61,552 nucleotides of DNA from Nonomuraea terrae (GCF_004348995.1 NZ_SMKQ01000025.1:1-61552); one strand, 5' to 3'. Positions 8,291 to 16,566 are shown, numbered from the stretch's first letter. The notes: generated by a model from the sequence alone, not told the origin. A program made the numbers and translations.

Positions 8291-9739
8291 TCAGAGGCGG
8301 TGCGTGGCGTCGCTGCGGTAGTCGGTGTAGGTGTACGGGTTGTCGAGGACCTTCGCCGTAGGGATGTCCGGGTTCATGCCCTTGGCCCACGCCTCCTCCC
8401 CCATCGCGCCGCGCAGGTACTCGATCGTGCGGTCGATCTGGGCGCGGGCCGCGGCGAGGTCGACGCCGAGCAGCCGGTGCTCGTGCTTGACCACCCGGCC
8501 GTCGACGATGACGGTGTGCACGTCGCCGCGCTGCGCCTGGAAGGCCACGTGCCCGTACGGGTTGAGCAGCGGGAACGACACGGGCGAGTGGTCGTTCTTG
8601 ATGAGCACGAGGTCGGCCTTCCTGCCGGGCTCGATCACGCCGAGGTCGTCGCGGCCGAGCGCGCGGGCACCGCCCCTGGTGGCCCAGTCCACGACCTGGT
8701 CGGAGCGCAGCGCGCAGTGCGTGACCGTCTCGCCCTTGGTCTGCGCCTCCAGGTGCTCGCGCGAGCGGTCGGCGCCGAGCGTGGTGCGCATGGCGGAGAA
8801 CAGGTCGCCGCTCCACCAGACGCTGGTGTCCATGGACAGCGAGACCGGGATGCCGTGGGCGCGCAGCGTCCAGGTGGGCGGGTAGCCCTGGCCGGCGCTC
8901 TGCTCGCTCTCGGTGGAGACCGACACGGAGCCGCCGGTGGCCGCGATGCGGTGGTAGGAGTCGGCCGACAGCGAGGCGGCGTGAACGTAGATCGTCTCCG
9001 GGGTCATGAAGCCGTGCTCGTGCATCAGCCGGATGCCCTCGTCACTGGTGGCGCCCCAGACACCGGCGTGCGTGGTGACCGGGACGCCGAGCTCACTGGC
9101 CACCTCGAACGCGGGCCTCTCCGGGAACGCGGGATCGCCCAGCACGTCGAAGGCGATCTGGAAGCCGAGCATGTCGTCGCCGGTGATCCGGCGGCGCACG
9201 AAGTCGCGGAACTCGGGCGCGCCCGTCCACTCGGCGGGCGGCTGCTGGATGTTGCCGTACGCGAGCACGTACCGGCCGGGGACCGCCTGCAGCGCGTCCA
9301 CGGCGGCATCGGCGTGCTCGACCGTCCGCAGCCCGTGCGACCAGTCGACGACGGTGGTGACGCCGGCCTCCAGGGCCTCGATCGCGGCCAGCGTGTTGCC
9401 GGCGTGCACGTCCTCGGGCCGGAACAGCTTGCCGTGCTCCAGGTAGAACCAGACGAAGTACTGGGTGAGCGTCCAGTCGGCGCCGTAGCCGCGCAGCGCG
9501 GTCTGCCACATGTGCCGGTGGGTGTCGATCATGCCGGGCATGACGATGCCGCCGGACGCGTCGATCACGGCGGTGCCCTCCGGCACCTCCAGGTCGGGGC
9601 CCACGGCGGCGATCCTGTCCCCCGTGACGAGGACGTCCGTGCGCTCCAGCACTCGCCTGCCGCCCTCGGGCGGCCCGTCCATGGGCAGCACGGTGCCGCC
9701 GCGCAGCACCACGGGCCGTCCTGCCTCGAACTCGTTCAT
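8291..9739 (-). CDS. Amidohydrolase-superfamily deaminase/hydrolase (TRZ/ATZ-like)
   Basis: 482-aa cytosolic metal-dependent hydrolase. A small N-terminal beta-sandwich (VVLRGGTVLPMD) leads into a TIM barrel. Metal ligands visible are THRH (about 94-97), THAG, a later His in VHAAS and the catalytic Asp in SMDTSVWW. Closing residues GRKADLVLI and VDGRVVKH are typical of the ATZ/TRZ chlorohydrolase and deaminase branch, in which the substrate is usually a nitrogen heterocycle. The ATG at 9739 has SD GAGGAG at 7 nt. It is divergent from the LigAB operon and next to IclR, so it may deaminate or dehalogenate an entry substrate of the same pathway (inference). Confidence 0.85.
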   Translation of the reverse strand: MNEFEAGRPVVLRGGTVLPMDGPPEGGRRVLERTDVLVTGDRIAAVGPDLEVPEGTAVIDASGGIVMPGMIDTHRHMWQTALRGYGADWTLTQYFVWFYLEHGKLFRPEDVHAGNTLAAIEALEAGVTTVVDWSHGLRTVEHADAAVDALQAVPGRYVLAYGNIQQPPAEWTGAPEFRDFVRRRITGDDMLGFQIAFDVLGDPAFPERPAFEVASELGVPVTTHAGVWGATSDEGIRLMHEHGFMTPETIYVHAASLSADSYHRIAATGGSVSVSTESEQSAGQGYPPTWTLRAHGIPVSLSMDTSVWWSGDLFSAMRTTLGADRSREHLEAQTKGETVTHCALRSDQVVDWATRGGARALGRDDLGVIEPGRKADLVLIKNDHSPVSFPLLNPYGHVAFQAQRGDVHTVIVDGRVVKHEHRLLGVDLAAARAQIDRTIEYLRGAMGEEAWAKGMNPDIPTAKVLDNPYTYTDYRSDATHRL

Positions 9740-9867
9740 GGCTCGCTCCTCGCTGAACTCCGCGGCGAACAGTTGTCCGCTCTACGGTCAAAGCAACTGT
9801 GATGAGCAGCTGCTGAGCTGTCAAGGCGGTTGACGCGGCGGCGGGATAGTGCTGGGATCACTTGAGC

Positions 9868-9890
9868 GGACATACGTCCGATGGACGGAC
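9868..9890 (+). promoter_or_regulatory. Probable IclR operator upstream of the catabolic operon
   Basis: A nested dyad lies 18 nt before the CoA-transferase start: GGAC-ATAC-GTCC overlapping GTCCG-atgga-CGGAC. ATACGTCCG at 9872-9880 is repeated at 8243-8251 in front of the iclR-type gene. Confidence 0.45.
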
Positions 9891-9907
9891 GCGAGGATGG
9901 ATTGTGA

Positions 9908-11074
9908 ATGACTGACACCGTGGCAGCCGGGCCGCTGTCCGGCGTGCTGGTGGCCGACTTCTCCCGGGTGCTGGCCGGGCCGTACGCCACGATGCTGCTG
10001 GCGGACCTCGGTGCCGACGTCGTCAAGGTGGAGGGCCCGAACGGCGACGACACCCGCTCGTGGACACCGCCGTCGCGGGGCGAGGCGTCCACGTACTATC
10101 TCGGGGTCAACCGCGGCAAGCGGTCGATCGCGCTCGACCTGCGGGACGAGGGCGACGCGGAGCTGGCCAGGGAGCTGGCCCGGCGCGCCGACGTGCTGGT
10201 GGAGAACTTCCGGCCCGGCGGCCTGACCAAGTTCGGCCTCGACCACGCCGCCGTCAGCGCGCGCAACCCCGGCGTCGTGTACGCCTCCATCAGCGGCTTC
10301 GGCTCAGGGGCCGGGGCGCGGGTGCCCGGGTACGACCTGATGGTGCAGGCCATGTCGGGGCTGATGAGCCTCACCGGAGAGCCGGACGGGCCGCCGTACC
10401 GCGCCGGGATCTCGGTGTTCGACGTGATGGCGGGCAACCACGCCGTGATCGGCATCCTGGCCGCGCTGCGCCACCGCGACGCCACCGGGCAGGGCCAGCA
10501 CGTGGAGGTGAACCTGCTGTCGTCGGCGCTGACGGGCCTGGTCAACCAGAGCTCGGCGTACGTGGCGGGCGGCGTGGTGCCGTACCGGATGGGCAACGCG
10601 CATCCGAGCGTGTTCCCGTACGAGCCGCTGCCGACGGCCGACCACGAGCTGATCGTGGCCGCGGCCAACGACGGGCAGTTCCGCAAGCTGTGCGAGGTGC
10701 TCGGCATCCCCGAGGTCGCCGCCGACCCGCGCTTCGCGCGCAACGCCGACCGCACCGCCAACCGGGAGGAGCTGCGGCCGATCCTGGTCGAGCGGCTCGT
10801 CACCCGGCCGGCGCAGGAGTGGTTCGAGCTGCTGGTCGACGCGGGCATCCCGAGCGGCCCGATCAACACCATCGACGGTGGTTTCGCGATGGCCGAGCGG
10901 TTCGGGCTCGACCCGGTCGTGGTGGTCGGCGAGGGCGAGAAGGCGGTGCCGACCACGCGCCACCCGATCCGCTTCTCCCGGACGCCCGCCGGCTACCGCC
11001 TGCCGCCGCCCGACCTCGACGAGCACGGCGCCGAGCTGCGCAAGTGGCTGGCCTCCAGGGGCCAGGATGCCTGA
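9908..11074 (+). CDS. Class III CoA-transferase (CaiB/BaiF family)
   Basis: 388-aa family III CoA-transferase, moving CoA between carboxylic acids through an aspartyl-CoA anhydride. The N-terminus (VLVADFSRVLAGPYATMLLADLGADVVKVE) is diagnostic. The catalytic Asp lies in the region near SGLMSLTGEPDGPP, and further conserved blocks are NRGKRSIALDL and VENFRPGG. It is the first gene of the ring-cleavage operon, and its stop overlaps the start of the citryl-CoA-lyase-like gene by 8 nt. I infer that it activates a carboxylate of a ring-cleavage product for the following lyase. The ATG start has only a distant GAGG. Confidence 0.9.
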   Translation: MTDTVAAGPLSGVLVADFSRVLAGPYATMLLADLGADVVKVEGPNGDDTRSWTPPSRGEASTYYLGVNRGKRSIALDLRDEGDAELARELARRADVLVENFRPGGLTKFGLDHAAVSARNPGVVYASISGFGSGAGARVPGYDLMVQAMSGLMSLTGEPDGPPYRAGISVFDVMAGNHAVIGILAALRHRDATGQGQHVEVNLLSSALTGLVNQSSAYVAGGVVPYRMGNAHPSVFPYEPLPTADHELIVAAANDGQFRKLCEVLGIPEVAADPRFARNADRTANREELRPILVERLVTRPAQEWFELLVDAGIPSGPINTIDGGFAMAERFGLDPVVVVGEGEKAVPTTRHPIRFSRTPAGYRLPPPDLDEHGAELRKWLASRGQDA

Positions 11075-11873
11075 GTACCCGACCGCCCTCGGGGCGTCCA
11101 CGCCGACGTCGATCACGCTGCTCGGCCACGACCTGGCCTCCGAGGTGATGGGCGAGGTGGGCTTCGGCGAGCTGGCGTTCTGGCTGGCCACGCAGCGCCG
11201 CCCGTCACCGGGTGAGACCCGCGTGTTCGAGGCCGTGCTGGCCGCGCTCGCCGACCACGGGTTCACGCCGACCGCGATCGTGACGCGGCTGACGTACCTG
11301 TCGGCGCCCGACTCCGTCCAGGGGGCGCTGGCCGCCGGGCTGCTCGGCGGCGGCTCCCGTTTCCTCGGCGTCACCGAGGACTGCGGGCGCTTCCTGCACG
11401 AGGTGGTGGCCGCGCACGACCCGCTGCCGAGCGACGACGCCGGCTGGGACGAGCTCGCCCTCCAGACCGTCCGCGCCCGCAGGGAGCAGCGCGAGCTCAT
11501 CCCCGGGCTCGGTCACCACGTGCACAAGGACGGCGACCCGCGCACGCCGCGGCTGTTCGAGATCGCGGCCGAGGAGGGCCTGCTCGGGCCGCACCTGTCG
11601 CTGTTCGCCGCCATCGGCCGCGTGCATCCCGCCGTGCTGAACCGGACGCTGCCGCTCAACGGCGCCGGGGTCTGCGGGGCCGCGCTGGCCGACCTGGGCC
11701 TGCCGCTGGAACTGCTGCGCGGCTTCGCGCTGCTGGCCAGGACCGCGGGGCTCATCGGGCAGCTCGCCGAGGAGCTGCGCCGCCCCGTGGCCAACGAGAT
11801 CTTCCTGTCGGTGGACCTGAACAACAAGCCCATTCCGCCCGAGCCGTTCCCTCCTGGAGAATCGCATGGCTGA
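11067..11873 (+). CDS. Citryl-CoA lyase / citrate synthase-like enzyme
   Basis: 268-aa small member of the citrate synthase superfamily, shorter than true citrate synthase (about 370-430 aa) and matching the citryl-CoA-lyase-like group. Diagnostic segments are GLGHHVHKDGDPRTPRL (active-site His region), LNGAGVCGAALADLG and a C-terminal RP(V/I)ANEI-type end. Family reaction: cleavage of a 3-hydroxy-3-carboxy acyl-CoA to acetyl-CoA and a 2-oxo acid, or the reverse. The start ATG at 11067 lies inside the CoA-transferase gene end; its stop overlaps the ligB-type gene by 8 nt. This tight coupling argues for consecutive steps. The physiological substrate is unknown. Confidence 0.8.
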   Translation: MPEYPTALGASTPTSITLLGHDLASEVMGEVGFGELAFWLATQRRPSPGETRVFEAVLAALADHGFTPTAIVTRLTYLSAPDSVQGALAAGLLGGGSRFLGVTEDCGRFLHEVVAAHDPLPSDDAGWDELALQTVRARREQRELIPGLGHHVHKDGDPRTPRLFEIAAEEGLLGPHLSLFAAIGRVHPAVLNRTLPLNGAGVCGAALADLGLPLELLRGFALLARTAGLIGQLAEELRRPVANEIFLSVDLNNKPIPPEPFPPGESHG

Positions 11874-12726
11874 GGTCGTCGCGGTCATCGCGTCCACGCA
11901 CCATCCCTTCTACTACCGCGCCAGCACCGCCACCGGAGAGGACCGCCCGCCGTTCGCCGACGCGTGGGTGCGCAAGGTGGAGGCGTTCCGCGAGACCCTG
12001 ACCAGGGCGCGGCCGGACGTGCTGGTCATGGTCGGCTCCGACCACTTCCACCAGCTCTGGCTGGACAACATGCCGCAGTTCCTGGTCGGCAAGGCGCCCT
12101 TCTACGACGCGAACTTCTACAACGAGGAACGCGAGTTCGGCCTGCCGCGGATGTTCTTCACCGGGCAGGAGGACCTGTCGTCGTACATCCTGCGCGAGGG
12201 GATCGACGCCGGGTTCGACCTGGCGTTCTCCAACGAGCTGCGGATCGACCACTCGATCACGTGTCCGATCATCACCCTGCGCCCGCAGAACGACCTGCCG
12301 ATCGTGCCGATCTACACCAACATCTTCGCCCCTCCCCTGCCGCGTCCCTCGCGGTTCGTGCAGCTGGGGCGGATGATCCGGCAGCTCGTCGAGTCGTGGC
12401 CGTCGGATCAGCGGGTGGCGATCATCGGCACCGGGCACCTGTCGCTGGAGCTGGGCGGGCCGCGGCAGTTCGGGCCGCACGGCCCCGACCCGGAGTTCGA
12501 CCGCAAGGCCGTGGAGTGGATCTCGACCGGCGACATCGAGGGGTGCCTGTCGGAGGTCACCCTCGACAGCCTGCACCTGCCGGGCAACGCCACCCACGGG
12601 TTCATGGACTTCATGCTGATGATGGGCGTCGCCGGCGAAGGCCGCAAAGCCGACTACGTCGACACCTATGACCTGTTCCACACCATGGAGGCGTACTTCA
12701 CCTGGTACCCGGGAGGCCGGCCGTGA
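11866..12726 (+). CDS. Class III extradiol ring-cleavage dioxygenase, catalytic (LigB-like) subunit
   Basis: 286-aa LigB-superfamily subunit of a non-haem Fe(II) extradiol dioxygenase (protocatechuate 4,5- or gallate-type). Iron ligands are predicted in ASTHHPF (His near 12/13), VGSDHFHQL (His near 59-61) and a later Glu. The segment IGTGHLSLELGG carries the catalytic His of the family. The C-terminal HGFMDFMLMMG block is typical. It is followed with a 4-nt overlap (GTGA) by the small alpha subunit gene, giving the order B then A. It should open a catechol-type ring between a hydroxylated carbon and its neighbour. The exact substrate is not evident. Confidence 0.88.
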   Translation: MAEVVAVIASTHHPFYYRASTATGEDRPPFADAWVRKVEAFRETLTRARPDVLVMVGSDHFHQLWLDNMPQFLVGKAPFYDANFYNEEREFGLPRMFFTGQEDLSSYILREGIDAGFDLAFSNELRIDHSITCPIITLRPQNDLPIVPIYTNIFAPPLPRPSRFVQLGRMIRQLVESWPSDQRVAIIGTGHLSLELGGPRQFGPHGPDPEFDRKAVEWISTGDIEGCLSEVTLDSLHLPGNATHGFMDFMLMMGVAGEGRKADYVDTYDLFHTMEAYFTWYPGGRP

Positions 12727-13082
12727 GCAAGTACCTGCTGAACAAGTTCCTGTTCACCGTCGACCGCGACCCCGAGCTGGTGGAGCGCTACCGCGAGGAG
12801 CCGCGTGCCACCGTCGAGTGGTGGGAGTCGGAGTACGCCAACCGCATCCTCGGCTCCCACACCGGCGAGTCGTCCACGTGGCTGCGCTTCGACGACGTCG
12901 AGCGGGAGGCGCTGGCCGCCCACGACTACCCGAAGCTGTTCGAGCTGGGGGCGCATCCGTTCCTGACGCTGACGCTGTTCATCGCCATGTTCGAACGCGA
13001 CTACCCGCCGCTCGGCTTCCAGACCGAGTACGCTCAGCGCCTGTCCCACATGAAGCTCCCGTATCCGGACATCGCCACCTGA
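12723..13082 (+). CDS. Extradiol dioxygenase small (LigA-like, alpha) subunit
   Basis: 119-aa all-helical alpha subunit of the LigAB-type dioxygenase, which caps the active site of the beta subunit. Recognisable parts are YLLNKFLFTVDRDPELVERY at the N-terminus and GAHPFLTLTLFIAMFERDYPPL in the C-terminal half. The length fits free-standing LigA subunits (about 120-140 aa). The start is GTG at 12723, overlapping the ligB-like stop by 4 nt, so the two subunits are translationally coupled. Its own stop (TGATG) overlaps the next small ORF. Confidence 0.85.
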   Translation: MSKYLLNKFLFTVDRDPELVERYREEPRATVEWWESEYANRILGSHTGESSTWLRFDDVEREALAAHDYPKLFELGAHPFLTLTLFIAMFERDYPPLGFQTEYAQRLSHMKLPYPDIAT

Positions 13083-13207
13083 TGAACACTCTGACCCTGC
13101 GCATTCCGCTTCCGGGGCACTCGACCGGCTGGGAGGCGCGCGTTCCGCTCCCCAACCCACGAGAGGCACGCATTGCGCTTCCGGGTGTCTCGGGCGGGGA
13201 GGCGTGA
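13082..13207 (+). CDS. 41-aa repeat peptide, translationally coupled on both sides
   Basis: A small ORF whose ATG overlaps the LigA-like stop (TGATG at 13080-13084) and whose TGA overlaps the ATG of the MDR gene (TGATG at 13205-13209). It encodes three copies of a motif, LRIPLPG, ARVPLPN and ARIALPG, spaced 13 and 10 residues apart, ending GVSGGEA. The underlying DNA repeat (CGCATTCCGCTTCCGGGG and variants) keeps frame. No family is recognised. It fills the entire gap between two operon genes, so it may be a real coupling peptide; alternatively the DNA repeat itself matters. Translation is unproven. Confidence 0.45.
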   Translation: MNTLTLRIPLPGHSTGWEARVPLPNPREARIALPGVSGGEA

Positions 13208-14220
13208 TGCGGGCGGCGTTGATCGAGTCGTGCGCCCGGCCGCCCGTCGTCGCGGACCGGCCGGCGCCCGAGCCGGGATCCGGCTGGGCGGCCGTACGGG
13301 TGACCGCCGCCCCCATCACCCCGCTGGACCTGCTGTGCGCGGGCGGCACGTCGTACTTCGGCGTGCCGGCTCTGCCGTACGTGCCGGGGGTGCAGGGTGT
13401 CGGCACCGTCGGCGGGAGGCTCGTGTGGTTCCCGACCTCGGCCGGGATGGCGCCGGGCGACGGCAGCATGGCGGAGGTCGCCCTGGCCCGGTCCGCGGAT
13501 CTGGTGGAGCTGCCCGCCGGGGCGGACCCGTACGCGGTGGCCGCGCTCGGCCTGTCGGCGGTGGCGGCGTACCTGGCGCTGACGTGGCGCGGGGAGCTGC
13601 GCGCGGGCGAGCAGGTGCTGGTGCTGGGCGCCGGCGGCGTGGTCGGCCAGGCCGCGGTCCAGCTGGCCCGCCTGGCCGGCGCCCGCCGCGTGATCGCGGC
13701 GGCCCGCTCGGCCGCGGCCCTCGAACGCGCCCGTCAGGCCGGCGCCGACGCCGTGGTCCCCCTCGATCCTTCCGAGATCACCGGCCACAGGCCCGGGACG
13801 GCGGCGGAGCCAGACACGGACACCGCTGCCGAGGTGGCGGAGCTGGCCGCCCGGTTGTCGGCTGCCTGTGACGGACCGGTCGACCTCGTGCTCGACCCGC
13901 TCTACGGGCTGCCGGCCGCGGCGGCGGCCCGCACGTTGCGCGAGGGCGGCCGGCTGGTCAACCTGGGCAGCTCGGCGTCGGAGACGTGCCCGCTCGACTC
14001 CTCCACGCTGCGCAGCCGCTCACTCCGGATCCTCGGCTACACCAACGCCTCCATCACCGCCGAGCAGCGCACCGCCGCCATCACCTACATCGCCGAGCAG
14101 TCGACGGCCGGCCGGCTCGCGGTGGCGTACGAGGTGATGCCGCTCGACCAGGTCGCCAAGGCGTGGCACCGCCAGGCGGACGGCACCGCGAAGGGCCGCA
14201 TCGTCCTCCGCACCCCCTGA
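13207..14220 (+). CDS. MDR-family NAD(P)-dependent alcohol dehydrogenase / quinone oxidoreductase
   Basis: 337-aa medium-chain dehydrogenase/reductase. A GroES-like N-terminal domain (about 1-110) is followed by a Rossmann domain with VLGAGGVVGQAAVQLARLAGA (AxGGVG-type nucleotide loop). The catalytic-zinc ligands of alcohol dehydrogenases are absent (no GHE, no structural four-Cys lobe), which favours the zinc-free quinone oxidoreductase branch. The ATG at 13207 follows GGGGAGG. It is the last gene of the catabolic operon. It may reduce an enone or carbonyl intermediate of the pathway (inference). Confidence 0.82.
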   Translation: MRAALIESCARPPVVADRPAPEPGSGWAAVRVTAAPITPLDLLCAGGTSYFGVPALPYVPGVQGVGTVGGRLVWFPTSAGMAPGDGSMAEVALARSADLVELPAGADPYAVAALGLSAVAAYLALTWRGELRAGEQVLVLGAGGVVGQAAVQLARLAGARRVIAAARSAAALERARQAGADAVVPLDPSEITGHRPGTAAEPDTDTAAEVAELAARLSAACDGPVDLVLDPLYGLPAAAAARTLREGGRLVNLGSSASETCPLDSSTLRSRSLRILGYTNASITAEQRTAAITYIAEQSTAGRLAVAYEVMPLDQVAKAWHRQADGTAKGRIVLRTP

Positions 14221-14643
14221 CCGAACACGCTCAGCCCCCGATTTCCGGCCAACCGGGCCGCCTCCAGAACCCGCTACGACCGTCCGGGCACGCGACGTGC
14301 GCAGCCGCTGATCGCGCCGAACACGTGCGTAAGAGGCCTGTGCGTTGTCCCGGGAGATGCTTGACACCTCTGTCCAGGACATGCTTGACGGGTGCCGTTG
14401 TCGGCCGATCTTTCGTGCGTCGCGCGTCTGGAGGCCGGGATTGGCCCTGGTGAATGTCCGTTGACGAGCAGCGGTATCGGTGCTGGCCGGCGGTTCGGTG
14501 ACTGAGGTCGCGTGAGGTCAGCGTGGTCGTCAACGTTCCGACGCCTCGGTTCAGCTCGACGACGGAAACGGATCCGCGTCACATGGACGTGGGCCCGTGG
14601 TCGGAGCGGCGTTCGACAGCCGTGAGCCGGCGTCCGTCGCGGC
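14221..14643. other. Non-coding stretch with possible insertion-sequence end remnant
   Basis: No credible gene. Two related copies of TGTCC(c/a)GG(g)A(g/c)ATGCTTGAC lie at 14346-14366 and 14371-14389. Similar sequences flank transposase genes in other actinobacteria as I remember them, so this may be a scar of a lost insertion sequence. No transposase reading frame was seen. Confidence 0.3.
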
Positions 14644-15711
14644 TTACCGGTCGTTGACGTTGGCCGTGACGATCCGGGGGCTGAACTCGAACAGGTTGGG
14701 GTCGCGCGGGTCGATGGTGGCCTCCACCCAGTGGGTGTTGCCGTCGCCGAACGTCTCGACCCGGGTGAACTTCTCCACCACCTGGCCGTTGTCGTACTTC
14801 AGCGGCTTGTCCAGCTTGAAGTAGTGGCTGTCACCGTGGACGAGCGCCGACTGGCCCGGGAACGCGAGAACCTGCTTGCGCAGTTCGGGGACGATCTCGT
14901 TGAAGCCGTCGTACTGAGCGGGCTGCAGCTTCTGCTCGTTGCTGAAATTCGGGTCGGCCTGCCAGGTCACGAGGACGCCCTTGACCCCGAGTCTCTTGGC
15001 CTCGGCATAGGATTCCGACAGCCAGTGGATGTTGGCCGCCTCGCGCTCCTGGTGTTCGGCCGTCATACGCGCGATCTCGCTGTCCGGCCGGGTCTCGCCG
15101 TCGACGCCCGCGTGCGGCAGATTGTCGTTGGAGCCCTGGACATTGAGGGTGACGTACATCACCGGGCCGTACACCCAGCGGACGTTCTCCCGATACTTCT
15201 TGTAGCCGGGCTCGGAGCTCTGCCGCTGCAGGGTCATCGTGTGACCCCCGAGGCTCTGGTCGGTCGGGTAGAAGACCCGCCGCTCGTGGTCGAGCCGCTC
15301 GAGCGGGTCGAAACCGCCGGTGCCCGCGCCGTACCGTCCCCAGCAGTCCGTCCAGTCGTTGTCGCCGGGGATCACGACGACAGGACGCTTCTGGCTGTTG
15401 AACGAGGCGAGCGACGTGGTGTAGAGCGAATCCGCGCAAGTGCCGTCGCCCCCGGCCTTGAGGTCGCCGTCGAAGATCGAGAACTTGATATCCGACTTGT
15501 TCATGTCGTCGATCAGACGGGGATACTCCACCCGTCCGGCGGCGCCGTACGGCATGTCGCCGAAGAGCCCGATCGTGTAGGGGTGGTCCTTGGCGTGGCC
15601 GTCATCGTGCTTGTCAGCGACGGCACTCGCGCTGCTCACGCCCATGGTCAGCGTCGCGATCGCAGCGGTCGCGGCCAGCGCCGCAGCGCCTCGCCAGATG
15701 TTGTGCATTTT
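14644..15711 (-). CDS. Secreted calcineurin-like metallophosphoesterase
   Basis: 355-aa exported phosphoesterase. A signal peptide (GAAALAATAAIATLTMGVSS, ending near ASA-VA) precedes a metal-binding core with FGDMPYG, FDGDLK (GD), PGDNDWTDC (GDND) and HGDSHYF (GDSH), i.e. the metallophosphoesterase ligand series, with the first aspartate in FGD. The substrate may be phosphate esters or nucleotides; I cannot specify it. ATG 15711 is preferred over ATG 15726 because GGAG lies 9 nt upstream of 15711 and nothing like an SD precedes 15726. It is monocistronic. Confidence 0.8.
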   Translation of the reverse strand, partial: KMHNIWRGAAALAATAAIATLTMGVSSASAVADKHDDGHAKDHPYTIGLFGDMPYGAAGRVEYPRLIDDMNKSDIKFSIFDGDLKAGGDGTCADSLYTTSLASFNSQKRPVVVIPGDNDWTDCWGRYGAGTGGFDPLERLDHERRVFYPTDQSLGGHTMTLQRQSSEPGYKKYRENVRWVYGPVMYVTLNVQGSNDNLPHAGVDGETRPDSEIARMTAEHQEREAANIHWLSESYAEAKRLGVKGVLVTWQADPNFSNEQKLQPAQYDGFNEIVPELRKQVLAFPGQSALVHGDSHYFKLDKPLKYDNGQVVEKFTRVETFGDGNTHWVEATIDPRDPNLFEFSPRIVTANVNDR

Positions 15712-16195
15712 CCGAAACTCCGTCATAAGGGGGAAACGATCGGCCGCAGCGTATCGGGGCGCGACTGGACGGCTCCTCCCTCGGAGATTGCACCAAAGCG
15801 ACACCTAAGGGAATAAATAGATATATATCGCGCTTGTTGAAGCTGTCACTGGAACACGTAAGTGTTCACTTTTTAGATGGTCTGCCGTCATCAGGTACCT
15901 TGCGTGCAAGACGGCGAGAACTGCGGGACCCGCATCCTTCCACCCTCAGCCCATGGGCGAGTGAGCCACCACGTGCTCTTCTTAGGGCCGGCCAGTCGAG
16001 CTGCAGACAGTGAGCCCTCTTGCCGGCGAGGGGCGCTGGTTCTTCGTGAGGCCCGTCGTCAGCTCTCTCGCCGATCATGTTGACCGCACATGCGTCCTCG
16101 GGGTCGACCCGCGCCGGAGGATGGTCCGAAAGCGTCGGCGGGGTCGAGTTCCCGCTGAGCACCCCCGATCCGCTACTCTGTGGTACTTTGTAGCG
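15712..16195. other. Intergenic region with AT-rich divergent promoters
   Basis: No gene seen. The stretch 15810-15875 is strikingly AT-rich for this genome, with GATATATATC at about 15820-15829 (a good promoter core for the phosphoesterase) and a perfect dyad GAACAC-gtaa-GTGTTC at 15852-15867. GTTCAC-type elements resemble Pho-box half-sites, which would suit a phosphatase gene; this is speculative. Confidence 0.35.
15852..15867 (-). promoter_or_regulatory. Dyad upstream of the phosphoesterase gene
   Basis: GAACAC-N4-GTGTTC, a perfect inverted repeat about 140 nt before the start codon, next to an AT-rich promoter-like block. The regulator is unknown. Confidence 0.35.
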
Positions 16196-16216
16196 GTACT
16201 CGGTATTACCGAGTAC
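16196..16216 (+). promoter_or_regulatory. Probable PadR operator
   Basis: A perfect 10-bp inverted repeat (GTACTCGGTA, T, TACCGAGTAC) is centred 34 nt before the PadR start. A partial GGTAC half-site precedes it. Its position fits autorepression of the PadR-DUF1048 operon. Confidence 0.65.
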
Positions 16217-16239
16217 TTGGAGACCGAAGAGGGCCCACG

Positions 16240-16566
16240 ATGGACGACCTGACGGAGATGCTGAAGGGCACGCTCGAGGGCTGCGTGCTGGAGATCATCG
16301 GCAGCGAGGAGACCTACGGGTACGCCATCACGCGTCGGCTGAACGAACTCGGCTTCGCCGACGTCGTCGAAGGGACGGTTTATACCATCCTGCTGCGACT
16401 GGAGAAGAAGGGCCTCGTCCAGGTGACGAAACGACCGTCCGGGCTGGGCCCGCCTCGCAAGTTCTATGCGCTCAACGACGCGGGGCGTCAAGAACTCGCG
16501 ACGTTCTGGGCGAAATGGGAGTACATCACATCACGGCTCGGCAAGCTGAAGGAGGGCGGGAGATGA
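16240..16566 (+). CDS. PadR-family transcriptional regulator
   Basis: 108-aa short (subfamily 2) PadR repressor: a winged helix (EIIGSEETYGYAITRRL, then VVEGTVYTILLRLEKKGLV) and a short C-terminal dimerisation helix. The wording EGTVYTILLRLEKKGL and GPPRKFYALNDAGR is diagnostic. The ATG at 16240 is chosen over upstream starts because it follows a purine-rich SD-like segment and begins the conserved helix. It overlaps the next gene by 4 nt (ATGA). The palindrome at 16196-16216 is its likely operator. Ligands of such regulators are often hydrophobic drugs. Confidence 0.9.
   Translation: MDDLTEMLKGTLEGCVLEIIGSEETYGYAITRRLNELGFADVVEGTVYTILLRLEKKGLVQVTKRPSGLGPPRKFYALNDAGRQELATFWAKWEYITSRLGKLKEGGR

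Noticed and set aside
14346..14389. CRISPR-like direct repeats
   Set aside because: Only two imperfect copies, 25 nt apart, and no array.
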